Positions 40,169 through 49,101 of a DNA stretch of 64,000 nucleotides are shown piece by piece. The position numbers and the translations under genes were made by a program. Source of the stretch: Streptomyces cinnabarinus (GTDB lineage: Bacteria; Actinomycetota; Actinomycetes; Streptomycetales; Streptomycetaceae); assembly GCF_027270315.1 (NCBI RefSeq), contig NZ_CP114413.1:6634001-6698000 (forward strand), written 5' to 3'. The first letter of the stretch is position 1; every line of letters begins with the position of its first letter. A model generated the notes under the pieces. It ran no database searches. It saw only the letters and a program-made list of their open reading frames with translations, and was not told the origin of the DNA.

Positions 40169-40840
40169 TCAGCGCCCGACCTGCACCGGCAGGTCCGCGA
40201 GGCGCCATTCGAGCATGCCGTCGTTGAGCCGGACCGCCCGCCGTCCGTGCTCGGCGAGGAGGCGTACGGCGTCGTAGGCGAGGGCGCAGTACTCGCCGCG
40301 GCAGTAGACGACGACCTCCGTGTCCTCGGCCAGTTCGCCGATCCGGTCGGCCAGTTCCGCGACGGGGAGGGAGACCGCGCCGGGGATGTGGCCGGCGAGG
40401 TACTCCTCCAGCGGCCGCACATCGAGCACCACCACGTCGCCGGCCCCGACCCGGGCCAGGAGCTCCTCGTGGGTGACCTCGGTGGCGCCGTCCTCGCCGA
40501 GGTAGGCGTCGCGGGCGGCGGGGACGGCGGCCTGGTGGTGCTCGGCGACCTTGCGCAGCAGCGCGAAGAGCCGGGCGACGTCGTCACCGGCGAGCCGGTA
40601 GTGGATCCGGACGCCCTCGCGGCGGGTGGCGACGAGACCGGCCTGCTTGAGCGTCTGCAAGTGGGCCGAGGCGGTGGTCAGGTTCAGCCCGGCGGCCTTC
40701 GAGAGGGCGTCGACGGTGCGCTCGCCCTGAGCGAGCAGATCGAGCAGTTCCAGGCGCTTTCCACTGGCCAGGGCCTTGCCGCTGGCCGCGAACGCGTCGT
40801 AGAGGGCGGCCTTGCCGCCGCTCGTGGTGGCGTCCCGCAT
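40169..40840 (-). CDS. ArsR-family regulator fused to a rhodanese domain
   Basis: Sulfur-responsive regulator of 223 residues. An ArsR winged helix (about 15-95, LNLTTASAHLQTLKQAGLV) is joined to a C-terminal rhodanese domain (about 115-215). The rhodanese loop CRGEYC keeps the catalytic cysteine, so the protein may sense sulfane sulfur or persulfide directly. The ATG at 40840 is preceded by GGAGGAAGCA. It is divergent from the MBL-rhodanese gene, which it probably represses. A short palindrome lies between them. Confidence 0.9.
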   Translation of the reverse strand: MRDATTSGGKAALYDAFAASGKALASGKRLELLDLLAQGERTVDALSKAAGLNLTTASAHLQTLKQAGLVATRREGVRIHYRLAGDDVARLFALLRKVAEHHQAAVPAARDAYLGEDGATEVTHEELLARVGAGDVVVLDVRPLEEYLAGHIPGAVSLPVAELADRIGELAEDTEVVVYCRGEYCALAYDAVRLLAEHGRRAVRLNDGMLEWRLADLPVQVGR

Positions 40841-40862
40841 TGCTTCCTCCAAATATCTATGG

Positions 40863-40872
40863 ATTACTGTAA
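40863..40872. promoter_or_regulatory. candidate ArsR-type operator
   Basis: ATTAC-TGTAAC reads as a near-palindrome around TTACTGTAA in an AT-rich stretch (40850-40876) between the divergent regulator and MBL genes. Binding by the adjacent regulator is inferred from position only. Confidence 0.35.
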
Positions 40873-40928
40873 CTGAAGCGCGGCGGTGACGCTCCCCGCC
40901 CGGCGCATCCTCCGGGAAGGACAGCACG

Positions 40929-42308
40929 ATGGGATTCGCCGACGATCATCTGATTCCGCTGGTCGACCACGGGCTGGGCAACAGCGCCTACCTCGTGGAC
41001 CTGGGCGACGGCCGCGCGCTCGCCGTGGACGCCGGCCGTGACCTGCGAGCCCTGCACACGGCGGCCGGGCGGCGTGGTCTGACCGTGGCGTACGCGGCCG
41101 ACACGCACCTGCACGCCGACTTCCTCTCCGGCGCCGTCCAGCTCGGCCACGACCACGGCGCCGCGATCCTCGCCTCCGCCGCCGGGCACCGTTCCTTCGA
41201 TCACCGGGGCCTGACCGACGGCGAGGAGGCCGACCTCGGCGGACTGACGCTGCGCGCGCTGGCCACGCCGGGGCACACCGACGAGCACCTCGCCTTCCTG
41301 CTCCTCGACGACGGCCGCGCACTCGGCGTGTTCACCGGCGGCTCGCTGATCGTGAACTCCGCCGCCCGCACCGACCTGCTCGGCGCCGACCGCACCGAGG
41401 AACTCGCCCGCGCCCAGTTCCACTCGCTCCGGCGCCTGACCGCGCTGCCGGACGACACTGCGGTGTGGCCCACCCACGGCGCCGGCTCGTTCTGCTCCGC
41501 CCCGCCCGGGACCGAGCGCACCTCCACGATCGGCGCCCAGAAGCGGGACAACCCCCTGCTCGCGGCAGCCGACGAGGACACGTTCGTACGGCGGCTCGTC
41601 ACCGGCCCCGGCACCTACCCCGCCTACTTCGACCGCCTCGCCGAGGCCAACCGGCGCGGACCCGGCCTCCTGTCCGGCACGCCACGGCTGCCGGACCTCA
41701 CCGCCGAACAGGTCCGCGCCCTCATGGCCGACGGCGGCCATGTCGTCGACGCACGCCCCGCCGCGGACTACGCCGCCGGACACATCCCCGGCTCCGTGGC
41801 GATTCCGCTGCGCGGCCAGTTCGGTACCTGGCTGGGCTGGCTGCTGCCCGACACCGCCCCGCTCGCCTTCGTCACCGCCGACGCACAGGATCCGGACGAC
41901 ATCGTCTGGCAGGCGTACAAGATCGGATACGAACGCCTCGCCGGCCGTCTCGCGGGCGGCATGCCCGCCTGGACGGCCGCCGGGCACCGGCAGGCGACCA
42001 CCGCGTTCCTCCCCGCCGACCGCACGCACGGCCGTTCCTACGTCGATGTGCGCCAGGAGTCCGAGTTCGCCGCCGGGCATGTCCCCGGCTCGATCCACAT
42101 CGAACTCGGCACCCTCGCCGAGGCGTCCGCGGCCGCTCCCGTCGGCGCGGTCGTGGCCTGCGGACACGGCGAGCGCGCCATGACCGCCGCCAGCCTGCTG
42201 GAACGCGCCGGTCACACCGACGTCGCGGTGCTCGACGGCGGACCCGCCGACTACGCCGCCGCGCACGGACAGGAACTCGTCCAGGGCCCGGAGGGCACCC
42301 ACCCGTGA
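40929..42308 (+). CDS. MBL-fold persulfide dioxygenase-like protein with two rhodanese domains
   Basis: Fusion of 459 residues of the ETHE1/CstB type. The metallo-beta-lactamase domain (about 8-245) has the metal motif THLHADFLSG and later GH and H ligands (ATPGHTDEH, WPTHGAGS). Two rhodanese domains follow: the first (about 265-355) lacks a cysteine in its loop (VTADAQDPDD), and the second (about 370-450) has ACGHGER with the catalytic cysteine. Such proteins oxidise glutathione- or mycothiol-persulfide or transfer sulfur to form thiosulfate. The stop overlaps the GTG start of the MFS gene. The ArsR-rhodanese regulator is divergent. Confidence 0.9.
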   Translation: MGFADDHLIPLVDHGLGNSAYLVDLGDGRALAVDAGRDLRALHTAAGRRGLTVAYAADTHLHADFLSGAVQLGHDHGAAILASAAGHRSFDHRGLTDGEEADLGGLTLRALATPGHTDEHLAFLLLDDGRALGVFTGGSLIVNSAARTDLLGADRTEELARAQFHSLRRLTALPDDTAVWPTHGAGSFCSAPPGTERTSTIGAQKRDNPLLAAADEDTFVRRLVTGPGTYPAYFDRLAEANRRGPGLLSGTPRLPDLTAEQVRALMADGGHVVDARPAADYAAGHIPGSVAIPLRGQFGTWLGWLLPDTAPLAFVTADAQDPDDIVWQAYKIGYERLAGRLAGGMPAWTAAGHRQATTAFLPADRTHGRSYVDVRQESEFAAGHVPGSIHIELGTLAEASAAAPVGAVVACGHGERAMTAASLLERAGHTDVAVLDGGPADYAAAHGQELVQGPEGTHP

Positions 42309-43597
42309 AGGCCGTCCCCGCGCCCAGCGCCCCGGCCGGCACCCCGGGCCGCCCCGTACGCCTCGGTCTGCGCGAGAACTGGCCCCAGTTCACGCTGCTG
42401 GTGATCGTGAATGTCGCCGTGGGCGGTCTGGTGGGCCTGGAGCGCACCACCGTTCCACTGATCGGCTCCGAGACCTTCGGCCTCACCAGCGACCTCGCCG
42501 TGTTCTCCTTCATCATCGCCTTCGGACTGACCAAGGCCCTGACCAACCTCGCGGCGGGCGCGCTGACCGCCCGCTTCTGCCGTAAGCAACTGCTGGTGGC
42601 GGGCTGGCTGATCGGCGTTCCGGTGCCGTTCGTCCTCGCCTGGGCGCCGTCGTGGGGCTGGATCGTCGCCGCCAATGTCCTCCTCGGCCTGAACCAGGGC
42701 CTGACGTGGTCGATGACGGTCAACATGAAGATCGACCTCGTCGGCCCCGCCCGCCGGGGACTGGCCACCGGCCTCAACGAGGCCGCCGGGTACACGGCCG
42801 TCGGCGTCACCGCTCTGCTCACCGGCTACCTCGCCACGAGCCACGGTCTGCGGCCCGTACCGGAGCTCATCGGCGTCGTCTTCGTCGTCGCGGGCCTCGG
42901 CCTGTCCCTCGTCGTCCGGGACACGGCCGACCATGTCGCCCTCGAACTCGCCCACCACGCGGGGCCCTTGCCCACCGACGAGGACACCGGCCTGAAGGCC
43001 ACCTTCGCACGCACCTCCTGGCGCGACCGCTCCCTGCGCGGCGCCAGTCAGGCCGGTCTCGTCAACAACCTCAACGACGGCCTCACCTGGGGTGTCTTCC
43101 CGCTCCTGTTCACCGACCACGGCCTCGGCATCGCAGCCGTCGGCCTGATCAAGGGCCTCTATCCCATCCTGTGGGGCATCGGCCAGATCCCCAGCGGCCA
43201 CCTCGCCGACCGCATCGGCCGCAAACCCCTCATCGTCACCGGCATGCTCGTCCAGGCCGCGGGGTTCGTCCTCGCACTCGTCCTGCTCGACCGGCCGCTC
43301 CTCGCGGGGATCCTCTCCGCGGTCGCCCTCGGCCTGGGCACCGCCCTGGTCTACCCGGCCCTCATCGCCTCGGTCTCCGACCACGCCCACCCCGCCTGGC
43401 GCGCCAACGCTCTTGGCACGTACCGCTTCTGGCGCGACATCGGCTATGCCGCCGGCGCCCTCGTCGCCGGTGTCCTCGCCGACACCCTCGGCCTCGATGC
43501 CACGGTCGTCGCCGCCGCCGTCCTCACCGCGGGCTCCGGACTGCTCGCCGCCCGCTGGATCACCGAGCAGCGGCCGGCTGTCAGTGGTGGCCACTAG
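42305..43597 (+). CDS. MFS transporter of the sulfur cassette
   Basis: Twelve-span major facilitator of 430 residues (RFCRKQLLVAGWLIG, LADRIGRKPLIVTG loop signature). The GTG start overlaps the stop of the MBL-rhodanese gene (GTGA), so it is translated together with it. In this context it may export sulfite or thiosulfate, or import a sulfur substrate; carriers of this subgroup next to MBL-rhodanese genes are common, but I know no proven substrate. The last residues (SGGH) lie 60 bases before the WGR gene. Confidence 0.87.
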   Translation: MKAVPAPSAPAGTPGRPVRLGLRENWPQFTLLVIVNVAVGGLVGLERTTVPLIGSETFGLTSDLAVFSFIIAFGLTKALTNLAAGALTARFCRKQLLVAGWLIGVPVPFVLAWAPSWGWIVAANVLLGLNQGLTWSMTVNMKIDLVGPARRGLATGLNEAAGYTAVGVTALLTGYLATSHGLRPVPELIGVVFVVAGLGLSLVVRDTADHVALELAHHAGPLPTDEDTGLKATFARTSWRDRSLRGASQAGLVNNLNDGLTWGVFPLLFTDHGLGIAAVGLIKGLYPILWGIGQIPSGHLADRIGRKPLIVTGMLVQAAGFVLALVLLDRPLLAGILSAVALGLGTALVYPALIASVSDHAHPAWRANALGTYRFWRDIGYAAGALVAGVLADTLGLDATVVAAAVLTAGSGLLAARWITEQRPAVSGGH

Positions 43598-43656
43598 TTT
43601 GGAGTCACTGGAGATCGGCCGTATCGGCTCGGCCAGACCTTGGGGAGGGGTGTGCT

Positions 43657-45123
43657 GTGTCCGCTGCGCAGGCACGACAGTCGGGGAACACGACGTATCT
43701 GGAGCTGTCCCAGGAGAGCGGAAGCGCTCACAAGTTCTACGAGGTGACCGTCGAGGGGACGACCGTCTCCGTGCGGTACGGACGGATCGGCGTGGACGGG
43801 CAGCGTCAGACCTCCACCTTTCCGACCGTCGAGAAGGCGCGGGCAGCGGCGGCGAAGAAGATCGCCGAGAAGGTGCGCAAGGGGTATGCGCCCGCCGTTC
43901 AGGGGCAGCGCGCGGCCCGGCCCGTGACGCGCCGTCAGGTGACGTCCGCCCCGTCCACGGCGCGGGCCACCGCTCCGGTGCTGTGGCGGTTCCGTACCGG
44001 CGCCTCCGCGTTCGGCATCCATGTCGACGAGGACCGCTGCTGGATCGGCAACCAGGACGGCGACGTGTACAACCTGGGCCACGACGGCGAGGTGCTGGCG
44101 CACTACTCCCTGCCCGACGGGGTGAAGTGCCTGGTGGCGGACGACTTCTGGATCTACGCGGGCTGTGACGACGGGCGGGTGTACGACCTCTCGGCGAAGG
44201 TGCCGTTCGCCGCCTACGACATCGCGGCCGACGTGGACATCTTCTGGCTGGACATCCACGCGGGCGTGCTGAACGTCTCGGACCGCGACGGCGGTCTGAC
44301 GGTCATCGACCACGAGGACGAGCTCCAGTGGTCGCGCAACTCGTCCGGGGAGCACGGCTGGATGGTGCGGGCCGACGACCGCGCCGTGTACCACGGGCAC
44401 AGCAGCGGTGTGACGGCCTACGCGGCGGACGGCACCCGCCAGCTCTGGCACACCGCGACCGGCGGCAATGTGCTCTTCGGCTGGCAGGAGCAGGACGCGG
44501 TCTACGCCGGGACGGGGCGGCGGGTCGTCCAGCGGCTCGCCAAGTCCACCGGTCTCGTCGAGGCCTCCTACCCGTGCGACGCCGCGGTGTACTCGTGCGC
44601 CACGTCCCCCGGCGGGCGGTACGTCTTCGCGGGCGACTCCGCCTCCTCCGTCTACTGCTTCACCGCCGACGGCACACGGTTGTGGAAGCTCGGCACGGGC
44701 GGCGGCTCGGCGCTCTCCATGCAGTACCACGACGGACGGCTCTACACCGTCTCCACCGACGGCTCGCTCGCCTGCATCGACGCGAGCGAGGCCGCGATCA
44801 CCGCCGCGCAGTCGGGCACCGTCCCGGTCGCCGCCGACATCAAGCTGGCGGCCGCCCTGCCGACGTACGCGCCCCTGACCACGGCCGCCTCCGTCGCCAC
44901 GGTCAGCGTCGTCCCGGCGGCGGGGAGCGGAGTCGTCGTGGAGTGCTTCGAGCAGGGCGGCCGCGTGCGCGTGCGTGTCGTCTCCGAAGGCTATGAGCCG
45001 GGCTGGAACGTCCAGTTCCCCCGCGCGATCCGCCAGCCCGGCGCCCGCTATGTGGTGGATGCCCTGCACTCCGCCCCGGGTGGCTTCTACCGGGTGCGCG
45101 GAGAGATCAGGCGGCTGGTGTGA
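43657..45123 (+). CDS. WGR domain fused to a beta-propeller
   Basis: Protein of 488 residues. The WGR domain is N-terminal (about 10-85: YLELSQESGSAHKFYEVTVE, VSVRYGRIGVDGQ), a domain that binds nucleic acid ends in PARPs and also occurs alone in bacteria. After a basic linker, about seven short PQQ/WD-like repeats build a propeller (about 105-390), with recurring GDVYNL, GRVYDL, GLTVID and SSVYCF strands. A C-terminal beta segment follows. No signal peptide is present. The start is GTG 43657 with GGGGAGGGG upstream. Function unknown; DNA damage or stress sensing is speculative. Confidence 0.85.
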   Translation: MSAAQARQSGNTTYLELSQESGSAHKFYEVTVEGTTVSVRYGRIGVDGQRQTSTFPTVEKARAAAAKKIAEKVRKGYAPAVQGQRAARPVTRRQVTSAPSTARATAPVLWRFRTGASAFGIHVDEDRCWIGNQDGDVYNLGHDGEVLAHYSLPDGVKCLVADDFWIYAGCDDGRVYDLSAKVPFAAYDIAADVDIFWLDIHAGVLNVSDRDGGLTVIDHEDELQWSRNSSGEHGWMVRADDRAVYHGHSSGVTAYAADGTRQLWHTATGGNVLFGWQEQDAVYAGTGRRVVQRLAKSTGLVEASYPCDAAVYSCATSPGGRYVFAGDSASSVYCFTADGTRLWKLGTGGGSALSMQYHDGRLYTVSTDGSLACIDASEAAITAAQSGTVPVAADIKLAAALPTYAPLTTAASVATVSVVPAAGSGVVVECFEQGGRVRVRVVSEGYEPGWNVQFPRAIRQPGARYVVDALHSAPGGFYRVRGEIRRLV

Positions 45124-45127
45124 CGGG

Positions 45128-45772
45128 TCAGTTGGCCAGGGCCATGCGGTCGACGTAGGCGACCTTCACGGACTTGATGTCGGACAGCTCGTGGCCCTTC
45201 TCCAGGGTCACGTACTCGTCGAACTCGCCCTTGTCGGAGTCGGACTTGCCGGCGGCCAGGTGCGTCGTACCGATGTAGGTCTGGCCGACGAAGTCGCCGT
45301 CCTCGTCGAAGCCGTTGACGATGACGGAGTAGTTGGCGTGCTCGTCACCCTTGTTGGTGATCTTGTAGGTGAACTCGTAGGTCGGGGCGTCCGAACCGCT
45401 GTACGAGTCGCAGTCGTTGTACGCGTACTCGTCGGTGTCGCTGCAGTCCTCGTACGAGTCGCCGCTGTCGCTGATGAGTTTCCCGCCCGAGACCTCGACG
45501 TGGTCCAGCGGGTCGCTGTCCCCGGCCAGCGCCCACCAGCCGATGCCGCCGCCCGCGAGGAGCACGGCGACGGCGGCGCCGACTATCAAGCCACGCTTGC
45601 TCCGACGGCCCGGCGGGGCGGCGCCCCAGGGCTGGGGTGCCGTGGGCGGCACCGGGGGCATCGGAGGGAGCGAGGACCCCACGAGTTCGGGCTCGGAGAT
45701 GGCGGGTCGGGGGTCCGGCTGCTGTGGCGCCTTGTCGTTCAACTGGTTCTGCCTGTCATGAGGAGTGGACAC
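45128..45772 (-). CDS. single-span membrane protein with acidic exported domain
   Basis: Protein of about 214 residues: a cytoplasmic Pro-rich N-terminus (LPPMPPVPPTAPQPWG), one membrane span (about 61-82, GLIVGAAVAVLLAGGG), and an exported domain rich in Asp, Ser and Tyr (SGDSYEDCSDTDEYAYND) followed by a beta-sandwich like those of FxLYD/DUF4352 proteins (FTYKITNKGDEHANYSVIV). Two cysteines in the acidic segment may pair. The start is uncertain: GTG 45772 is used, but no good ribosome site is visible and the frame is open to 45814. It is convergent with the WGR gene, 4 bases apart. Confidence 0.75.
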   Translation of the reverse strand: MSTPHDRQNQLNDKAPQQPDPRPAISEPELVGSSLPPMPPVPPTAPQPWGAAPPGRRSKRGLIVGAAVAVLLAGGGIGWWALAGDSDPLDHVEVSGGKLISDSGDSYEDCSDTDEYAYNDCDSYSGSDAPTYEFTYKITNKGDEHANYSVIVNGFDEDGDFVGQTYIGTTHLAAGKSDSDKGEFDEYVTLEKGHELSDIKSVKVAYVDRMALAN

Positions 45773-45826
45773 AGGGGCAGTGGAGGTCGGTTCCGCCCGC
45801 CTCGATGATCTCACCGAGTGGACCGA

Positions 45827-46789
45827 CTACGACCCCGCTGTGTCCCTGATCGCCTCGACGATCCCGCTCTGCGCCACGCTCGTCGCGATGTCCGTGGGGG
45901 TGCCGGTGCGGACGGCGCTCGCGAAGTGGGCGAGTGTGTTCGCGCACTGGTTGTCCGGCGGCAGGGTGCGCCGCTCCTGGTGGTCGTGGTGGTCGACGCG
46001 GATCAGGGGGCGGTGGTCCGCCGGGGTGGTGAAGGCGTGGTCCACCGTGATCTGGCCCGTGGTGCCCAGGAGTTGGTAGCGGGAGACGTAGAAGTGCTCC
46101 ATGCCGAAGGTGAGGTGGGCGGTGACTCCGGTGGGGGTGCGGAGCAGCGCGGCGCCCGCTGTGTCCACCGCTTGGGGCGCGCCCCGGTGAAGGCTCGCCC
46201 CCAGCACCGTCAGGTCGTCACCGAGGAAGTACTGCGCCGCCCGTATCGGGTAACCCGCGCCGTCCAGCAGGGCTCCGCCGCCCAGGGCGGCGTCCAGCCG
46301 GTGGTCGCCGGCGGGGCGGGGCGGGATGGTGAACGCCGCCTGGAACGTGCGGAGTTCGCCGATCGCGCCGTCGGACAGCAGGGTGCGTACGTAGGCGTGC
46401 TGGGCGTGGTGGACGAACATGTAGTTCTCCATCAGCGCCAGGCCGGAGGAGGCCGCCCGTGCCGCGAGGGCGGCCGTCTCCCTCGCGTTCGTGGTCAGGG
46501 GCTTCTCAGCGAAGACGTGCTTGCCCGCGTCCAGGGCTGCCCGCACCCACCGCCCGCGCAGCGCCGGGGGCAGCGGGATGTACACCGCATCCACCTCGGG
46601 GTCGGTCAGGAGTTCCGCGTAGCCGGTCACCGCTCGGGTGCCGAAGCGGACGGCCACCTCCTTGGCCTTCTCGGGGGCGCGGCTGGCGACGGCCACCAAC
46701 CGCAGCCCGCTGTCCGGGGTCAGGGCGGGCAGTACCTTGCGGATCGCTATGTCGGCGCAGCCGAGTAGGCCCAGGCCCACGGAAGGCAT
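45827..46789 (-). CDS. NDP-hexose 3-ketoreductase (Gfo/Idh/MocA family)
   Basis: Deoxysugar enzyme of 320 residues related to UrdT/LanT/SnogG-type reductases, which reduce the 3-keto group formed by the 2,3-dehydratase. An N-terminal NAD(P) Rossmann fold (GLGLLGCADIA, 5-15) leads to the catalytic EKP motif at 95-97. The C-terminal GFO_IDH domain contains GGGALLDGAGYPIRAAQYF with the conserved DxGxY-like pattern. It is last in a minus-strand operon with the 2,3-dehydratase, aromatase/cyclase and ketoreductase, and marks the left edge of the polyketide cluster. Confidence 0.9.
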   Translation of the reverse strand: MPSVGLGLLGCADIAIRKVLPALTPDSGLRLVAVASRAPEKAKEVAVRFGTRAVTGYAELLTDPEVDAVYIPLPPALRGRWVRAALDAGKHVFAEKPLTTNARETAALAARAASSGLALMENYMFVHHAQHAYVRTLLSDGAIGELRTFQAAFTIPPRPAGDHRLDAALGGGALLDGAGYPIRAAQYFLGDDLTVLGASLHRGAPQAVDTAGAALLRTPTGVTAHLTFGMEHFYVSRYQLLGTTGQITVDHAFTTPADHRPLIRVDHHDHQERRTLPPDNQCANTLAHFASAVRTGTPTDIATSVAQSGIVEAIRDTAGS

Positions 46790-46800
46790 CCGGGATCCCC

Positions 46801-48114
46801 CTAGTCCATGAGGCAGGCGAGCAGTGAGCGGGCGACCACGTTGACGTGGTTGCCGTAGCGGACGAAGCCGGTGAGCTGGCGGCGGGTCATCCAGATGTAG
46901 TCGTCGGGCAGTCCGGCGGCCGGGAAGTCGTCCCCCACCTCGACCAGGAGGTAGCGGTTCTCCGCGTGGTGGAAGCGGCCGCCCTCCTCGGAGAGCACGG
47001 TGTCGAAGTGGATGCGGGAGGCGGGCGCGGAGAGCACCTGGTCGAGGAAGGGCGGGCGCTGCTGGGCGGGCAGGTGGGTGTAGTTGGCGGGGACGCAGTT
47101 CACCGTGGGGGACATCTCGACCACGTCCGAGGTGCCCGCCTCGCTCTGGGCGTGCACCAGCACCTGCCAGTCCGCGTCCGAGGCCGGGCGGCGGGCCAGG
47201 AAGGCGACCACTCCCCGGTCCACCGGGGCCAGCAGCGGCTGCGACCAGCGGGCCACCTCACGGCTGCTGGCCTCCACCTCGACTCCGAGCACGGTGAAGA
47301 AGGCTCCGCGCTCGTGCTCGATGCGCTCCGGTCCCCGGCTCCAGCCCTTCACCTGGTTCAGCGGGATGCGGCGGCGTTCCAGCACGTGGTTGCTGCGCGC
47401 CTCGGTGAACCAGCTGAGGATCTCGGCCTTCGTGTGCGGCTCGTCGCCGGTGCCGGACTGCTCGCCGTGCAGGAACGGCAGGCCCGACAGGACCGTCCTG
47501 GAGTCCATGTTGACGACGTTGTCGATCCGCAGCAGGTCCTTCAGCAGCTCCTGGCTCACCCAGCGGAAGCTGTCGTGTGCGGGGACCTCGGCGTCCTCGG
47601 GGATCTCGACGATCATGTTCCGGTTGCGTTTGGCGAGGAACCACGAACCCTGCTCGGACTGGAGGGAGTCGAAGACCCGCCGGCCCTGCCGGGGGTCCAC
47701 GAAGTACTCCAGATAGGGCACCGCGCTCCCGCGGTGCACGCGCGTGTAGTTGCTGCGCGTCGCCTGGACCGTCGGGGACAGCTGGAGCGTGTTCACATTG
47801 CCCGGCTCCATCTTCGCCTGCATCAGGAAGTACGGCGTGCCGCCGAACCGCTTGACCAGGATCCCCAGGATGCCGATCTCGTCCTGGATGATGATCGGCT
47901 GCGTCCAGCTGCCGACGTCCTCGCCGAGGGACGCCTCGATCCCCTCCACGGTGAAGAAGCCGCCGCTGCGGTGCCCGAGGTTCCCGGTGCCGGGGTCGAA
48001 GTGCCAGCCGTCGAGCGCGTCGAGCGGCACCGGCGTCACCCGGTAGGTGTTCGCCGCCCGCCGCTCGTCGAACCACTCCAGGAACGCGGCCCGGTCCTCC
48101 AACGCCGCACTCAC
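46801..48114 (-). CDS. NDP-hexose 2,3-dehydratase
   Basis: Removes the 2-hydroxyl from NDP-4-keto-6-deoxyglucose, the committed step to 2,6-dideoxysugars. The 437-residue protein shows the typical internal duplication: two homologous halves (about 1-215 and 220-430) each with a WSQP/WTQP-I segment, a QAKMEPGNVNTLQLSPTVQA or HAQSEAGTSDVVEMSPTVNC segment and an NYTR/NYTH motif. It belongs with UrdS, LanS and OleV. The GTG start overlaps the stop of the aromatase/cyclase gene (GTGA). The 3-ketoreductase follows 11 bases after the stop. Confidence 0.95.
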   Translation of the reverse strand: MSAALEDRAAFLEWFDERRAANTYRVTPVPLDALDGWHFDPGTGNLGHRSGGFFTVEGIEASLGEDVGSWTQPIIIQDEIGILGILVKRFGGTPYFLMQAKMEPGNVNTLQLSPTVQATRSNYTRVHRGSAVPYLEYFVDPRQGRRVFDSLQSEQGSWFLAKRNRNMIVEIPEDAEVPAHDSFRWVSQELLKDLLRIDNVVNMDSRTVLSGLPFLHGEQSGTGDEPHTKAEILSWFTEARSNHVLERRRIPLNQVKGWSRGPERIEHERGAFFTVLGVEVEASSREVARWSQPLLAPVDRGVVAFLARRPASDADWQVLVHAQSEAGTSDVVEMSPTVNCVPANYTHLPAQQRPPFLDQVLSAPASRIHFDTVLSEEGGRFHHAENRYLLVEVGDDFPAAGLPDDYIWMTRRQLTGFVRYGNHVNVVARSLLACLMD

Positions 48115-49055
48115 TGTCGCGCCTTGGCTTCCGCGTAGGTCTTCGCGTGGCCCAGCGTGGCGCGGCTGTTGGTGCCGAGCGCGTTGCGCAGGAAGGTGCG
48201 GGCCTCGGGGACGCCCGCGCTCTCGCCCAGGATCGCGTGGATGTTCCCGGTGTTGACGATCACCGTGTGCTGGGAGGTGGCGGTGGTGACGCCCCGGTCG
48301 TCCTCGACCAGGGTCCAGCGCCCGGTGTGCAGGGCCATCAGGGCGGGCAGCGTGGTCTGCTTGTAGACGATGCGGTCGTGCGGGAAGCACACCCGGACCG
48401 ACTCGGTGGTGTGCGACGAGCCGTCCTTGGTCAGGGTGTCCATCCGCAGCACCTGCAGACCGGGCGTCTCCTCGGTCAGGTCCACCTCGGCGACGTGCGG
48501 CAGCCGGTCCTTCCAGCGGTCGGCCTCGTTGATGAAGTCGTACACGTCCTTGGCCGAGCCGTTGATCTCGACGCTGTCCTCGAAGGAGAGCATCAGGTCA
48601 GGGGCGCCGGTGGCCAGTTCGACGTTGGTCTTCAGCGCGGCGAGTTCCGCGCGGCTGTTGCGGTCCACGGCCTGGTCGATCCACTCCAGTCCGGCCGGGT
48701 CGTCGTCGACGGCCCGGTAGTCGTGCAGCAGCCGCAGGCGGGTGCGGCCCGGCTCCACGGCCTCGGCGATCCAGGTGCCGCCCATCGCGGCCACCGGGGG
48801 CGCCGACACCTCCTGGCGGAAGGTGATCCGCAGCGCCTCGGGGTCCAGGACACGGCGGGAGGTCCAGTTCTTCGCGGTGCCGTTGGCGGTGGCCCAGATC
48901 CGGATCCGCTCCTCGTTCCCGGTGTGCTCCACCCGCTCGACGAGCACGGAGGGCGGGAAGATCAGCGGCCAGTTCTCCACGTCGGCGATGAGCCGGTACA
49001 CCTCGGCTGCCGGAGCCTCGATGGTGATCTCGTGCTCAACCTCGCGTACGGTCAT
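48111..49055 (-). CDS. didomain polyketide aromatase/cyclase (first copy)
   Basis: Closes and aromatises the first ring of the nascent polyketide. Two SRPBCC (START-like) domains of about 150 residues each fill the 314-residue protein: one begins EHEITIEAPAAEVYRLIADVENWP, with the pieces VEVYRL and DVENWPLIFP, and the second begins EDSVEINGSAKDVYDFINEA. This matches the ActVII/GrhE-like class. The ATG at 49055 was taken because GGAGAGG lies upstream; a GTG four codons earlier overlaps that site. It sits between the ketoreductase and 2,3-dehydratase genes in one operon. A second didomain cyclase is encoded at 60.3-61.2 kb. Confidence 0.9.
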   Translation of the reverse strand: MTVREVEHEITIEAPAAEVYRLIADVENWPLIFPPSVLVERVEHTGNEERIRIWATANGTAKNWTSRRVLDPEALRITFRQEVSAPPVAAMGGTWIAEAVEPGRTRLRLLHDYRAVDDDPAGLEWIDQAVDRNSRAELAALKTNVELATGAPDLMLSFEDSVEINGSAKDVYDFINEADRWKDRLPHVAEVDLTEETPGLQVLRMDTLTKDGSSHTTESVRVCFPHDRIVYKQTTLPALMALHTGRWTLVEDDRGVTTATSQHTVIVNTGNIHAILGESAGVPEARTFLRNALGTNSRATLGHAKTYAEAKARQ

Positions 49056-49101
49056 GATCGTTGTCACCTCTCCGAAGTCGGCGGTACCTGTCGGGAGTTG
49101 C

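Noticed and set aside
41465..42304. Upstream extension of the MFS frame through the MBL-rhodanese gene
   Set aside because: The MBL-rhodanese frame carries recognised domains throughout; the MFS homology starts just after GTG 42305, which overlaps the MBL stop.
36770..45123. Possible integrative element or prophage in the accessory stretch
   Set aside because: No integrase, transposase, tRNA target, terminal repeats or phage genes were found; codon and base use match the rest of the window.
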